From the NCBI GenBank assembly GCA_965207585.1, contig CBDBMT010000003.1, forward strand, positions 2,666,001 to 2,730,000: a DNA stretch of 64,000 bases, given 5' to 3'. The position numbers and the translations under genes were made by a program. Of the stretch, positions 26,026-35,253 are shown piece after piece. Position 1 is the stretch's first letter, and every line of letters begins with the position of its first letter. This DNA comes from Bin87 sp965207585 (GTDB lineage Bacteria > Chloroflexota > Dehalococcoidia > Lucifugimonadales > UBA3495). Under the pieces are notes generated by a model. That model had not been told where the DNA came from and ran no database searches. It saw only the letters and a program-made list of their open reading frames with translations.

Positions 26026-27452
26026 GCGTTAACCTCTTCATTCCAGTCCAGCATTATGATCTTTACGGCTTGCCCGGCGCTCTTGCGCGGCAGGTCTGCC
26101 GGGCAGATTGCCAGTCCGTTGGCTTTGGACAGCGATGTCAGTATGTTTGATCCCTGGGGTCCCGTCGGCGTGGCGTACCAGGCGCCGTCCCGCCGTTCGA
26201 CCTCTACCCGTGCGTATACCCGGCGGCCGTCGCTGTTGAAAATCGGCCCGGTGAGCACCCCTTCGACCGTCGGACGCGCCAGTAGATCACGTCCCAACAT
26301 GTGACGCACGGCCGCCCGGCCAAACATTTCGAACGCCAGCAGCGCGCTCACCGGGTTGCCCGGCAGGCCCAGCAGCGGCAGCGGGTCGCGGCCTTCGCGG
26401 TGGATCAGCCCGAACGCCAGCGGTTTGGCCGGACGCATGCGTACCGACCAGAAGTTCATATCCCCCCGCTGCTCCAGGACGTCCTTCACCATGTCGTAGT
26501 CGCCCTTGGACACTCCGGCCGAGGTCACCAACAGGTCCGCATCGGACGCCGCGTCGATGCAGCGGTGCAGGTCGTCCAGATTGTCCCGCGCGATGCCGAT
26601 GATCTTCGCCTCGCCGCCCGCCGCGCGTACTGCGGCAGCCACGCTGCTGCTGTTGCTGTCGTAGATATGACCCGGCGCCAGCTTGTCTCCCACCGCGGTC
26701 AACTCGTCTCCCGTCGAAAGCACCGCGACCACTGGCCGCCGGATAACCCGCGCCGTGGCCAGTCCCAACGAGGCTAGGACGCCGGCTTCCGCCGGACGAA
26801 CCACGGTGCCGGCGGGCAGCACCAACTCGCCGGCTCGAACGTCCTCGCCGGCCGGCCTCACGTTGCTGCCCAGCGGCAGGGCCTTGTGGATCACGATCTC
26901 GTCCAGCGGCGTGCCGGCGCGCCTGCGGTCCAGCTCGTCAGTCTCCTCGAAGGGAACCACGGTGTCCGCGCCGTCAGGCACCGGGGCGCCAGTCATGATC
27001 CGGATCGCCGTGCCCCTGGTGACGGTCTGGTCGGAGACCTGCCCGGCCGCTACCGCAGAGATCACCGCCAGTTTCGGCGCGTCATCGTCCGCTGCTGCGA
27101 TGTCATCGTGCAGCACCGCGTAGCCGTCCATGGCCGAATTCGCCAGCGGCGGCAGGTTCAGCGGCGAGGTGACGTCTTCCGCCAGCGCCAAGCCCAGGCA
27201 TTCCAGGACAGGCAGCTCCACCGCGTCCAGCGGACTGAAGTGGGCGATGATCCGTTCGAAAGCCTGCTCCACCTCAAGCATGTCTTCATGCCCGTGACCA
27301 TCGGAGTGACCCCGATGGTGTCCGCCATGGCCGTGTTCTCGGTGCGCCCGGTGGCCGTGGTCGGCGTGGCCATGATCATGAATGCTTTCGTGGTCACCGT
27401 CGCCGTGGGCGTCATGGGCATGCAGTTCTCGTGAATGGGCGTGTGTAGTCAT
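26022..27452 (-). CDS. moeA: Molybdopterin molybdenumtransferase MoeA with His-rich N terminus
   Basis: A 476-residue enzyme that inserts molybdate into adenylylated molybdopterin. MoeA motifs: LPPLANSAMDGYAV (about residues 106-119), LSTGDELTAVGD, and TSAGVSKGDYDMVKDVL with the MPT-binding residues; the C-terminal domain ends in NEEVNA. The first 55 residues contain 19 histidines in H-x-H and D-H-G-H runs, which is not part of the MoeA fold; start ATG 27452. The tail may bind Ni, Zn, Cu or Mo-related metal. It would serve the molybdenum hydroxylase at 56-60 kb. It is coupled to the acidic protein downstream. Confidence 0.9.
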   Translation of the reverse strand: MTTHAHSRELHAHDAHGDGDHESIHDHGHADHGHRAHREHGHGGHHRGHSDGHGHEDMLEVEQAFERIIAHFSPLDAVELPVLECLGLALAEDVTSPLNLPPLANSAMDGYAVLHDDIAAADDDAPKLAVISAVAAGQVSDQTVTRGTAIRIMTGAPVPDGADTVVPFEETDELDRRRAGTPLDEIVIHKALPLGSNVRPAGEDVRAGELVLPAGTVVRPAEAGVLASLGLATARVIRRPVVAVLSTGDELTAVGDKLAPGHIYDSNSSSVAAAVRAAGGEAKIIGIARDNLDDLHRCIDAASDADLLVTSAGVSKGDYDMVKDVLEQRGDMNFWSVRMRPAKPLAFGLIHREGRDPLPLLGLPGNPVSALLAFEMFGRAAVRHMLGRDLLARPTVEGVLTGPIFNSDGRRVYARVEVERRDGAWYATPTGPQGSNILTSLSKANGLAICPADLPRKSAGQAVKIIMLDWNEEVNA

Positions 27453-27579
27453 GTCAGTGGCGTCCGTATCAGAGTGAAAGACGGCAAGCAACAAATAATC
27501 GTACCACACTCGCAGGATTGCTCCGAACACTTTCGTGAATGCGACTGCCACTGACCGGAGCAGGTCCCAGTACCGAAAT

Positions 27580-27606
27580 CGTCATTCCGGCGCAAGCAGG
27601 AAGCCA
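27580..27606. repeat. Fragment of a common dispersed CGTCATTCC...GCAAGC repeat
   Basis: A short stretch in the 225-bp gap between moeA and pheT begins CGTCATTCCGGCGCAAGCAG and matches, from memory, the pattern of a widespread intergenic repeat whose canonical copies are palindromic. Only this degenerate copy is seen in the window. Nothing else in the gap could be recognised. Confidence 0.4.
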
Positions 27607-27677
27607 AGCCGCGGCACGGACGCCCCCGCGTTTGTTGGAACTGTCGGCAAGAGCCGCGCTAAATCGACCAGGCTGCG

Positions 27678-30089
27678 CTACGCCCGAACCGTCGCCCCCG
27701 CTTCCCGCTCCAGCGCGCGAGTCAGGCCGTTCACCGCCCGGTTCATGTCCTCGGCGGTCAGCGTCCGGTCTGCGGCTCGGAACCGGATGCGAAAGGCCAG
27801 CGAGCGCGTGCCCTCCGGGAGGTTCTCCCCGGCGTACACGTCAAACAGCTCGGCCCGCTCCACCAGCCGAACCCTTTCGATCAGAGCCTGCACCCTGGCA
27901 GCCGGCACGTCCGCCGGCACCACCAGCGCCAGGTCTCGATTGGCCGCGGGGAATCGCGACAGCGACTGGAATCGCCCGCCGTCCGGGCCCGCTTCCAGCA
28001 GGTCGTCCAGCCACACCTCGAAATACACCACCGGATCGGTCCCCAGGTCGAACGCCTCGCGAATGTCGGGATGCAGTTCCCCGATCATCCCAACGTCCGT
28101 CGCGCCGGCTGCAACCCTCGCGCATCGGCCCGGATGGAACATCGGATCATCATGCGATGCCAACGACGTGGCGATTCCGAGCCGGTCCAGCGCCGCCGCC
28201 AGCGTTCCAGACAGGTCGAAGAAGTCCAGTGGTTCTGCCGAGCCCAGCCAGTTCGCATCGTATCGCGGCCCGGACATCACCGCTGCCGCCATTTCCCGTT
28301 CGATGGGCAGTCCCGTAGCTTGCGGAATGAACGCCCTTCCCAGCTCGAACAGGCGGAACCCGCCATCGTTGTGCCCCCGGTTGTAGGCCAAAGTGCTCAG
28401 GATGCTGGCCGCCAGCGTCGGACGCATGACGTCCTGCTCGGTGGACATCGGGTTCGCTACTCTGAGCACCGCGGACGGCCCGCGTGTCTCCCCGTTCACG
28501 TTCAGCCGGTCCATATCCTCCAGGCTCACCAGCGGATAGCTGATGGTTTCCTGCATCCCTGCCGCCGCCAGCGCGTCGCGCAGCGCGTCCTTCAGCGCTG
28601 TCATCGCGTTGGGCCGGTGGTAGGGTATCGGCGAGGATAGCATCGTGGTGGGCACTTCGTCGTATCCGATGATGCGGATCACTTCCTCGATCAGGTCCTC
28701 TTCAATAGCGATGTCGCTGCGCCAGTACGGTGGGTCGGCCTCCAGGCTGTCCGGGCCGGTGCGCCGCGTCACGATACCCAGGCTCGCCAGCACCGTCTCA
28801 GCGCGGGCGATGTCCAGGTCCATTCCCAGCACCTGCCGCAGCCGCGCCACCGTGAGCGGAACTGCGGCAACCTCGGTGTCGCCTCCGGGGAACACGTCGA
28901 TGATCCCGGACGCCGCCTGCCCGCCGGCCGTCTCCAGGATCAGCTGCGTGGCGCGACGCAGCGCGATGGGCGCCAACTCCGGGCGCAATCCTTTCTCAAA
29001 ACGCAGGCTCGCCTCAGTGCGCAGGTTCAGGTCCGTCGACGTGCGCCGGTTGTTCAGGGGATGGAACGTCGCCGATTCCAGCAGCATGTTGGTCGTGCTC
29101 GCCGTGATCTCACTGTTGGCCCCGCCCATGACGCCGCCGATGCCAATGGCCTGTGCCGTGTCCGCAATCAACAGGTTGTCGGCAGACAATTTCCGGTTGA
29201 CCCCGTCCAGGGTCGTGAACTCCTCGCCCTCGTTCGCCCGCCTTATCACCACGTGGTGGTCCGTTACCGTGTCCAGGTCGAAAGCGTGCAGTGGTTGGTT
29301 GAACTCCAGCATGACGTAGTTGGTCACGTCCACTACGTTGTTGATGGGTCGCAACCCGGCGCGGTTCAGCCGTTCCTGCAGCCATGGCGGTGATGGCCCG
29401 ATGCTGATTCCCGTTATCACCGATGCCGTATAGCGCGGGCACAGATCCGGATCTGCGATGGATACGCGCGCCAGCGTCTCCACCGGCACTTCCGCCTCAG
29501 CGTAGCCGACCTCGGGAACACGCACGGGCTGCCCGGTGATTGCCCCGATCTCTCGCGCCACCCCCAGCATTGACAGGCAGTCGCCACGATTGGGCGTCAG
29601 TTCCAGTTCGAGGAACGTGTCACCCAACGCTTCGTCCAATGGGGTTCCGACCACCGCGTCGTCCGACAGCACGATGATCCCCTCGTGCTCGTCGCTGATT
29701 TCCAGCTCAGCTTCCGAGCAGATCATCCCCTCGGAAACGACACCCCGTATCGTCGCCGGCTTGAGCTCTTCCCGCCGTCCGTTGTGCATGTTCATCAGCG
29801 TGACGCCAGGACGCGCGAAGCAGATCTTCTGGCCGGCCGCCACGTTGGGCGCGCCGCAGACGACCTCGACCACCGGGCCATCGCCCGGATCGACCTCGCA
29901 AAGCGTCAGCGTGTCCGCGTTGGGATGCGGCCTAGTTGCCCGCACGTAACCAACCACACACCCTTCCCAACCGCCTCGGGTGAACACGTCGCCCACCTCG
30001 ATGCCACCCATGGTCAGCCGGTGCGCCAGCTCATCGGGCTCCAGCGTAATGTCAACGTATTGGGAAAGCCAGGAAAAAGGGAACAGCAT
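27678..30089 (-). CDS. pheT: Phenylalanine-tRNA ligase beta subunit
   Basis: An 803-residue beta subunit of the alpha2-beta2 PheRS. Domains in order: N-terminal B1 and tRNA-binding EMAP-like domain (GCVVGYVRATRPHPNADTL, about residues 44-62; VVCGAPNVAAGQ), the B3/B4 editing domain (HAFDLDTV, about 268), B5, the catalytic-like core, and the C-terminal anticodon-binding FDX-ACB domain (SRFPAANRDLALVVP). Start ATG 30089, 34 bp after pheS. Length is normal. Confidence 0.96.
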   Translation of the reverse strand: MLFPFSWLSQYVDITLEPDELAHRLTMGGIEVGDVFTRGGWEGCVVGYVRATRPHPNADTLTLCEVDPGDGPVVEVVCGAPNVAAGQKICFARPGVTLMNMHNGRREELKPATIRGVVSEGMICSEAELEISDEHEGIIVLSDDAVVGTPLDEALGDTFLELELTPNRGDCLSMLGVAREIGAITGQPVRVPEVGYAEAEVPVETLARVSIADPDLCPRYTASVITGISIGPSPPWLQERLNRAGLRPINNVVDVTNYVMLEFNQPLHAFDLDTVTDHHVVIRRANEGEEFTTLDGVNRKLSADNLLIADTAQAIGIGGVMGGANSEITASTTNMLLESATFHPLNNRRTSTDLNLRTEASLRFEKGLRPELAPIALRRATQLILETAGGQAASGIIDVFPGGDTEVAAVPLTVARLRQVLGMDLDIARAETVLASLGIVTRRTGPDSLEADPPYWRSDIAIEEDLIEEVIRIIGYDEVPTTMLSSPIPYHRPNAMTALKDALRDALAAAGMQETISYPLVSLEDMDRLNVNGETRGPSAVLRVANPMSTEQDVMRPTLAASILSTLAYNRGHNDGGFRLFELGRAFIPQATGLPIEREMAAAVMSGPRYDANWLGSAEPLDFFDLSGTLAAALDRLGIATSLASHDDPMFHPGRCARVAAGATDVGMIGELHPDIREAFDLGTDPVVYFEVWLDDLLEAGPDGGRFQSLSRFPAANRDLALVVPADVPAARVQALIERVRLVERAELFDVYAGENLPEGTRSLAFRIRFRAADRTLTAEDMNRAVNGLTRALEREAGATVRA

Positions 30090-30123
30090 TGGAACGTTAA
30101 CCTGCGATTGACCACTGGGAGGG

Positions 30124-31173
30124 TCAGAACTGCCGCAAAAACCTCACGTCGTTTCGGTAGAAATGGCGGATATCGTCGATCCCGTACTTCAGCATCCCGA
30201 TCCGCTCCGGTCCCATGCCGAAGGCGAAACCCGTATAGCGCTGCGGGTCGTACCCGACGCCCTCCAGCACCCGCGGGTGAACCATGCCCGCCCCCATGAT
30301 CTCGATCCAGTCCTCGTCTCGATTGATCGGCCGTCGCCCGGTCTCGGGGTCTACGAAGTTGGAGATGGACATGTCCACCCCCGGCTCGACGAACGGGAAG
30401 TAGTCGCATCGGAACCGGATCTGCCGGTCCTCGCCGAACACCCGCCGCGCGAATTCGTACAGCGTGCCCTTGAGGTCTGCGAAGGTGATCCCCTCGGCCA
30501 CGGCCAGCCCTTCGATCTGGTAGAAATGCCATTCGTGGGTGGCGTCGGTGGCCTCGTAGCGATAGCACTTGCCCGGCACCACCACCCGCACCGGCGGGTC
30601 CTGCGCCTCCATCACCCGCGCCTGCATCGGCGAGGTGTGGGTGCGCAGCAGCATCGGTTGCTGGCCACCTTCATTGACATAATCGATCCACAGCGAGTTC
30701 CACATGTCCCGGGCCGGGTGCCCCGCCGGAATGTTGAGCATCTCGAAGTTGTAGTGGTCCAGCTCAACTTCCGGACCTTCCACCACGCTGAATCCCATAG
30801 CCATGAACGCGGCGCAGATCTCGCGGACTATCTGCGTGGTAGGATGCAGACGTCCGGTAACCACCGGGCGTCCGGGCAGAGTGACGTCCAGCGCGTCCTG
30901 TGCTGCCAGCGTCGCCTGCGCTATCTCCCGCGTGCGCCGGGCCAGCGCTTCTTCCAGCGTGTTCTTGGCCTGGTTGGCCCGCGAACCTACCTCACGCCGG
31001 AGGTCCGGTTCCAGGTCCGGCAGCGACCGCAGCAACCCGGTGAGCTTCCCCCGGCGTCCCAGGTAGCCTACCCGCCACTGTTCGACCTCAGCACTCTCGC
31101 CGATGCTGGTCAGCTCGTCGAGCGCGTCGCGGGTCAGTTGGTCGATGGTTTCTACGGAAGGCGCGTTGGTCAT
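30124..31173 (-). CDS. pheS: Phenylalanine-tRNA ligase alpha subunit
   Basis: A 349-residue catalytic subunit of PheRS, a class II synthetase. Motif 1 region FSVVEGPEVELDHYNFE (about residues 134-150), motif 2 RVVVPGKCYRYEATDATHEWHF (split as FHYQIEG beyond), and motif 3 GFAFGMGPERIGMLKYG near the C terminus. The N-terminal coiled coil is at about residues 5-90. It starts the pheS-pheT-moeA-(acidic protein)-infC gene string on the minus strand, behind a strong promoter at 31217-31246. Confidence 0.96.
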   Translation of the reverse strand: MTNAPSVETIDQLTRDALDELTSIGESAEVEQWRVGYLGRRGKLTGLLRSLPDLEPDLRREVGSRANQAKNTLEEALARRTREIAQATLAAQDALDVTLPGRPVVTGRLHPTTQIVREICAAFMAMGFSVVEGPEVELDHYNFEMLNIPAGHPARDMWNSLWIDYVNEGGQQPMLLRTHTSPMQARVMEAQDPPVRVVVPGKCYRYEATDATHEWHFYQIEGLAVAEGITFADLKGTLYEFARRVFGEDRQIRFRCDYFPFVEPGVDMSISNFVDPETGRRPINRDEDWIEIMGAGMVHPRVLEGVGYDPQRYTGFAFGMGPERIGMLKYGIDDIRHFYRNDVRFLRQF

Positions 31174-31216
31174 GAGAACGGGTACCGGTGATTGACGAAT
31201 ACAGGCGGGCCGAAAA

Positions 31217-31246
31217 AATTATAGGCAGTGCCCCGCCGAAGGGTCA
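31217..31246 (-). promoter_or_regulatory. Sigma70-type promoter of pheS-pheT
   Basis: On the minus strand, -35 TTGACC (31241-31246; 5 of 6) and a perfect -10 TATAAT (31217-31222) are separated by 18 bp. The -35 overlaps the stop codon of the upstream esterase-like gene. The predicted transcript begins near 31210, giving a leader of about 37 bases before the pheS ATG at 31173. Confidence 0.72.
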
Positions 31247-32140
31247 AGAAATCTCAACCCCCAAACGCGCCGCCAGCCAGGCCCCGCGCGCCTGCCCGTG
31301 AATGTGTCCGCCGCCTTCCGCGGCCCCGTCGTAAACTCTGAAATCGCAATCCGGCAGCGCTGCCGCCAACTCCTCGGCGAACGCCAACGGGCACACGCTT
31401 CGGTCGAACCGTCCCGCGCTCATCAACACGGGACAGCGCACCGCCGGCGCGGTGGTCACTGGATTGACTACCGCAAGCAACTCGTCGATGACGCTTTCGC
31501 TACCCGGATTCGCCCTCAGGTAGTCGCCCAATTCCGCCAGGGGATAACCCAGGCCGGGCTCCACCCCGGCCGGATGACCCAACGCCATCGGTGTGTCCGC
31601 TGCCACCGCCGAAACTGCCGGCCGCCGTGCCGCCGTCGCCAATGCCAGGCTGGCCCCAAGCCCCGCTCCGGTCAGCGCCACAACGCCGGATAACTCGGCA
31701 ATGCTCTGCAAACCCAACGTGTCCACCGCCCGGAGCGCGTCGGTGAAGGCGCCGAAAAGCGTGTAAGTGTCGGCGTTTTCGATGCCGTCGGTCAGCAGGC
31801 CGGGATAGCTGGCCCGTACCAGGTCGTCGCTATTCCTTTGCCCCCGGTGGGTGGCGTTCATCACCACCGCCCGGTGACGCAGCGGCGTGTAGATGATGTC
31901 GTGGACGCTGGCGTAGTCCGGCATCCGGATCAGCGCGGGGAACGGACCGCCCTCTTTCGGAACTGACAGCCAGGCGAAAAGGCGGTACCCGCCGGCGCTG
32001 GTGTAACGCATCCGAAACACGTCCCACTCCGGTTGGGAGTAGAACGCATCGTGCTCGATCTCGATACCGGGATCGGTCTCGGCCAGTTGCGCCTCGATCC
32101 CTTCCCAGAAGGCGTCAGAGCGCCCTTGCGCGGACGTCAT
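31244..32140 (-). CDS. Acetylxylan-esterase-like alpha/beta hydrolase lacking the nucleophile serine
   Basis: A 298-residue AXE1/acetyl-esterase-like alpha/beta hydrolase, paralogous to the next gene upstream. The family signature around the nucleophile reads GAGLGAS in place of G-S-S-Q-G-G, so the expected Ser of G-x-S-x-G is Gly. A likely acid (GRFDRSVCP) and histidine (GGGHIHG) remain. Start ATG 32140 overlaps the upstream stop by 4 bp (ATGA), meaning coupled translation. It may bind substrate or stabilise a hetero-oligomer rather than catalyse, unless a nearby Ser substitutes. Confidence 0.8.
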   Translation of the reverse strand: MTSAQGRSDAFWEGIEAQLAETDPGIEIEHDAFYSQPEWDVFRMRYTSAGGYRLFAWLSVPKEGGPFPALIRMPDYASVHDIIYTPLRHRAVVMNATHRGQRNSDDLVRASYPGLLTDGIENADTYTLFGAFTDALRAVDTLGLQSIAELSGVVALTGAGLGASLALATAARRPAVSAVAADTPMALGHPAGVEPGLGYPLAELGDYLRANPGSESVIDELLAVVNPVTTAPAVRCPVLMSAGRFDRSVCPLAFAEELAAALPDCDFRVYDGAAEGGGHIHGQARGAWLAARLGVEIS

Positions 32141-33084
32141 GATGCCGCCTCCTGCGCGCTGGCCACGCCGATACGCTCCTCCAGCCAGGCCCGCTCCCGC
32201 GCCGGATACTCGTGGGCGTTGCCGTGCCCCGACTCCGGGAACAGCCACAACGCACGCTCGCCGCCCAGCTGCCGGTACGCCGCGTAGCTGGTTTCGGGCG
32301 GGCATACCTCGTCCTCCATCGCGATTCCCACCACCATCGGGCACTTGATCCGGGGAGCAAAGTTCACCGCATCGAAATATCGCAGCGTGTCCAGCATCCG
32401 CTCGGTTTCGTCCGGATGCGCCCTCTGGTAGCAGGAAAGCTCGTCATACGGATAGCTGCGCAGCATCCGCATCGATTCCGGGAAGCAGCACAGGAACGGG
32501 TACCCGGCGACACCCGCCTTGATCTCCGGCCGCAGCGCCGACGTGATCAGCGTCAGCCCGCCACCCTGGCTGCTGCCGCAACAGTAGATCCGCTCGGCGT
32601 CAATCTCCGGCCGCGACAGCAGGAAGTCCACCCCGCGCAGGCAATCTGAAATCACGCCCTTGTAGCCGTACGTGTCCCGATCCTCCACGCCGCTGGTGAG
32701 CAGACCGGGATACCCCGGGTTGAACTCGCCGCTGCTGGGCAGCTTGCCCCGTACCGCCACCGACAGTGCCGCGACGCCTTTCGCCCCCCAGTCCCGCCGC
32801 AGCGCCGGCTCCGACTTGTACCCCGGCAGGTGCAGGATCGCCGGAAACGGCCCGTCACCGTCCGCCGGTACCGCGTACCACGCGAATACCTCCAGCCCTC
32901 CCAGGCTGCGGTACGTCGCCTGGTAAACCTTCACCGCCTCCGTGCTGCGGAGCGCGTCCGGTTCCGCCCGCGCCTCCAGCGGTATTGCCGCGAGTTCGGC
33001 CAGTACACCATCCCAGAACGAGTCGAAGTCGTCAGGGGTGGTTACCTGGGTAACGAAGGATATCAAGTCTGATTGGGTTGCCAT
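32137..33084 (-). CDS. Acetylxylan esterase family alpha/beta hydrolase
   Basis: A 315-residue AXE1-type acyl esterase removing acetyl or other acyl groups from sugars or small molecules. Nucleophile motif YCCGSSQGGG (about residue 185), an oxyanion region with ILHLPGYKSEP, acid in MEDEVCPPETSY, and histidine in PESGHGNAHE. Start ATG 33084, which follows a GTCGTC stretch without a strong site. It is coupled to the degenerate paralogue downstream, so the two were probably formed by tandem duplication. Confidence 0.86.
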   Translation of the reverse strand: MATQSDLISFVTQVTTPDDFDSFWDGVLAELAAIPLEARAEPDALRSTEAVKVYQATYRSLGGLEVFAWYAVPADGDGPFPAILHLPGYKSEPALRRDWGAKGVAALSVAVRGKLPSSGEFNPGYPGLLTSGVEDRDTYGYKGVISDCLRGVDFLLSRPEIDAERIYCCGSSQGGGLTLITSALRPEIKAGVAGYPFLCCFPESMRMLRSYPYDELSCYQRAHPDETERMLDTLRYFDAVNFAPRIKCPMVVGIAMEDEVCPPETSYAAYRQLGGERALWLFPESGHGNAHEYPARERAWLEERIGVASAQEAAS

Positions 33085-33262
33085 GAGACGACTCCTGCTG
33101 CGCGATGACGGGGCCATTATACCCGGCATCTTTTTCGGGGAATCATGGTTTTGTCCACTCAACTGTGGCTGACGCCCGATTGGGGAACCTCTACCCTAAA
33201 ATAGGGAATTACATGCCTGCGTACAACGGTCGAGAAGAACTCAAAGGTCCAAAGGAGGAATT

Positions 33263-33394
33263 ATGGCAGCACCACAAATGCGCGGAGGCCGCGGAGGATC
33301 CAAAGGAGGAGGCCGGGGGCGTCCGGCCAATGCACCAAGCACCACCGGGAAACCGTCCGGTGGTGGCCGGGGTAACAACCCCCCACGCAAGTAG
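33263..33394 (+). CDS. Short Gly/Arg-rich (RGG-like) peptide
   Basis: A 43-residue open frame with an excellent AAAGGAGG site 5 bases before the ATG. The peptide is almost wholly Gly, Arg, Lys, Pro, Asn and Ser, with RGG and GRG blocks (MRGGRGGSKGGGRGRP early, GGGRGNNPPRK at the end). Such RGG peptides bind RNA or nucleic acid non-specifically. No homologue is recognised. The following TPR gene lies 88 bp downstream on the same strand. The 178-bp stretch before the peptide holds a small CCCTAAAATAGGG palindrome at about 33194-33206. Translation is plausible but not proven. Confidence 0.5.
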   Translation: MAAPQMRGGRGGSKGGGRGRPANAPSTTGKPSGGGRGNNPPRK

Positions 33395-33482
33395 CCTACA
33401 ACCAAAGTTAATCACCCACGAGGACCGTTAGATGCGCACGGGTATGTAGTTCCCATATCATTGGCTGAGGAGTGAAGACAAT

Positions 33483-35153
33483 ATGACGGAACGCGAAATA
33501 ATTCCACGCCTTCCCACCAGTGGCCAGATAATCGGAGCCTTGGTTGCGAGATTGGGCATAAAGCATCCCGTACTCCAGAGCAGGACGGCCCGCCGGTATT
33601 TCGCTGCCGATCCGGAACATCAAGTGAAGGATTCCAGCAGAGATGAAATCATCGAGGCTATAGCGGAGGCGCTGACTGACTCTGGCTTGATCGCCACGCC
33701 GAAAGTAAGGGAGAGTGCTCATGAGTTGGCCCCAGCGTTGGACGCCACACTGAAATGGCACGCAGACCACTGGGACCTGTTACGGTCGTTTCTGCGTCGC
33801 AGAATGGCTTCGGTTCCTCCGGAGCATCAGCCTGAAGTCTGGGAGACTTACGTCAGGCTTACCGTCATCGATCTTTCTCTCCGGGTAGCTGCACATCTGC
33901 GTCTGGCCGGATCGTCGCCAGCAGTCCTGGATTTCCTAGCCTGGACAAGCCGCGCGGATCGAGGGGACTTTCTAAACCAAAAGCGGCGTCAAGCAGGGGT
34001 TACTCGGAAAGACTTTGTCGACGACTATCAAGTGCACGACAATACCTTCGACGCTTGGATGTACCAGGGTGCACGGCCTTCTGATGACAACATCATGAAG
34101 ATGGCTAAAGCCCTGGCTGACAAAATTGAAGGTCCAAACACAGCGAAAATTGCCCTTGAGTTGCGGTCCTTCTACTGGATCAGCGATATCGCCGCCCTGT
34201 TGACCGAGCACATCGGGCCCGAGGCTGTGAACGATGCCATCGGTAGATTGCACTGGTACGCCACGGAAGCTTATCGAATTATCGAGGACGTTATCCCTGA
34301 AACACACCGAGCGGAAGATCTCATCGTGTTGGCGGACCTGGGCGTCAATGCCCATCTTTCCAAACCTCTGTTGACGGCCCTGATTGAACGTGAATCGGAT
34401 GACGAATGGCGGGAGGACCTGCATTCCAGCGGAAGCGCAATGGACTGGATCCGTCGCGTGATCTCGGTCAATATGAACGTTCACCTGGCCGAAGTAGACG
34501 ACCATATCAAGGATACGGAAGGCCGTCTGCTTGAGAATTGGGACGTAAGCAATCCCAAAGCCTATGCCCATTACCGACGCTCCATGGAACTCCAGGCACA
34601 AGGAAAACTCTACGAGGCTCTGGCGGAGGTGGAAATCGCGGCCCGACTGGACCCGTTGGACCCCGCGAATCACTTCACGCTGGGATCGGTGAAAACCGGC
34701 ATCGGCGTCGGGCGTGGCGACATGGATCTCGTGAACGAGGGCTTGGATGCTTTGTGGCTGGCCGTAACGCTGGATCCCAACTGGGTCCTCCCCTGGACCG
34801 AGATCGGCTCGACTCTGTATTACACCGACCGGACGGCGGAAGCTGTCGCCCACCTCCGGAGTGTAAAGCCGGAATCTGGCCCACTGGATGCCCATTACTA
34901 CCGCACGTTGGGGACTGCGGAGTGGAAGTTAGGCGAGTTGCCCAGAGCTCTTGCAGCGTTTGAGGCGGCCCTCGAACTTGACCCCGAGGAGACGTCTGCT
35001 TTGTTGGCGGCCTCGGAAATCGCGCTGCTGATCGGTGACCACGGAAAGCACCGGCGGTACATCCAAAGGGCAAAACATTTTGGTGCAGAGGAAAGCGCAC
35101 TCGAAATCTGGGAACTGCTCCGCAATCTCTATAGTAAGATGCAAGGACAATAG
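33483..35153 (+). CDS. TPR protein with putative helix-turn-helix region
   Basis: A 556-residue protein I cannot assign to a named family. The region about residues 155-220 (KRRQAGVTRKDFVDDYQVHDNTFD followed by ARPSDDNIMKMAKALAD) looks like an XRE-type helix-turn-helix, and residues about 365-525 are TPR-like repeats (AYAHYRRSMELQAQGKLYEA...ALAAFEAALELDPEE). The N-terminal 60 residues are a small helical segment. ATG follows GAGGAG. Base composition and codon choice are less GC-biased than in core neighbours, which suggests an accessory gene. It may be a transcriptional or signalling regulator of the cluster that follows; that is inference. Confidence 0.65.
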   Translation: MTEREIIPRLPTSGQIIGALVARLGIKHPVLQSRTARRYFAADPEHQVKDSSRDEIIEAIAEALTDSGLIATPKVRESAHELAPALDATLKWHADHWDLLRSFLRRRMASVPPEHQPEVWETYVRLTVIDLSLRVAAHLRLAGSSPAVLDFLAWTSRADRGDFLNQKRRQAGVTRKDFVDDYQVHDNTFDAWMYQGARPSDDNIMKMAKALADKIEGPNTAKIALELRSFYWISDIAALLTEHIGPEAVNDAIGRLHWYATEAYRIIEDVIPETHRAEDLIVLADLGVNAHLSKPLLTALIERESDDEWREDLHSSGSAMDWIRRVISVNMNVHLAEVDDHIKDTEGRLLENWDVSNPKAYAHYRRSMELQAQGKLYEALAEVEIAARLDPLDPANHFTLGSVKTGIGVGRGDMDLVNEGLDALWLAVTLDPNWVLPWTEIGSTLYYTDRTAEAVAHLRSVKPESGPLDAHYYRTLGTAEWKLGELPRALAAFEAALELDPEETSALLAASEIALLIGDHGKHRRYIQRAKHFGAEESALEIWELLRNLYSKMQGQ

Positions 35154-35195
35154 CTGCGGACGGAATGCACAATTAGCCACCCAAATGCCCGGTGT

Positions 35196-35201
35196 TATAA
35201 T
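35196..35201 (+). promoter_or_regulatory. -10 hexamer upstream of the HIBADH-like gene
   Basis: A perfect TATAAT lies 52 bp before the ATG at 35254, in the gap after the TPR gene. The best -35 (TTAGCC, 18 bp upstream) matches only 3 of 6, so the promoter is tentative. Confidence 0.4.
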
Positions 35202-35253
35202 TCGGCCACTTGCCGCCGGTACGAGCATCGGCGCGTTTCAGGAGCGAACACCT

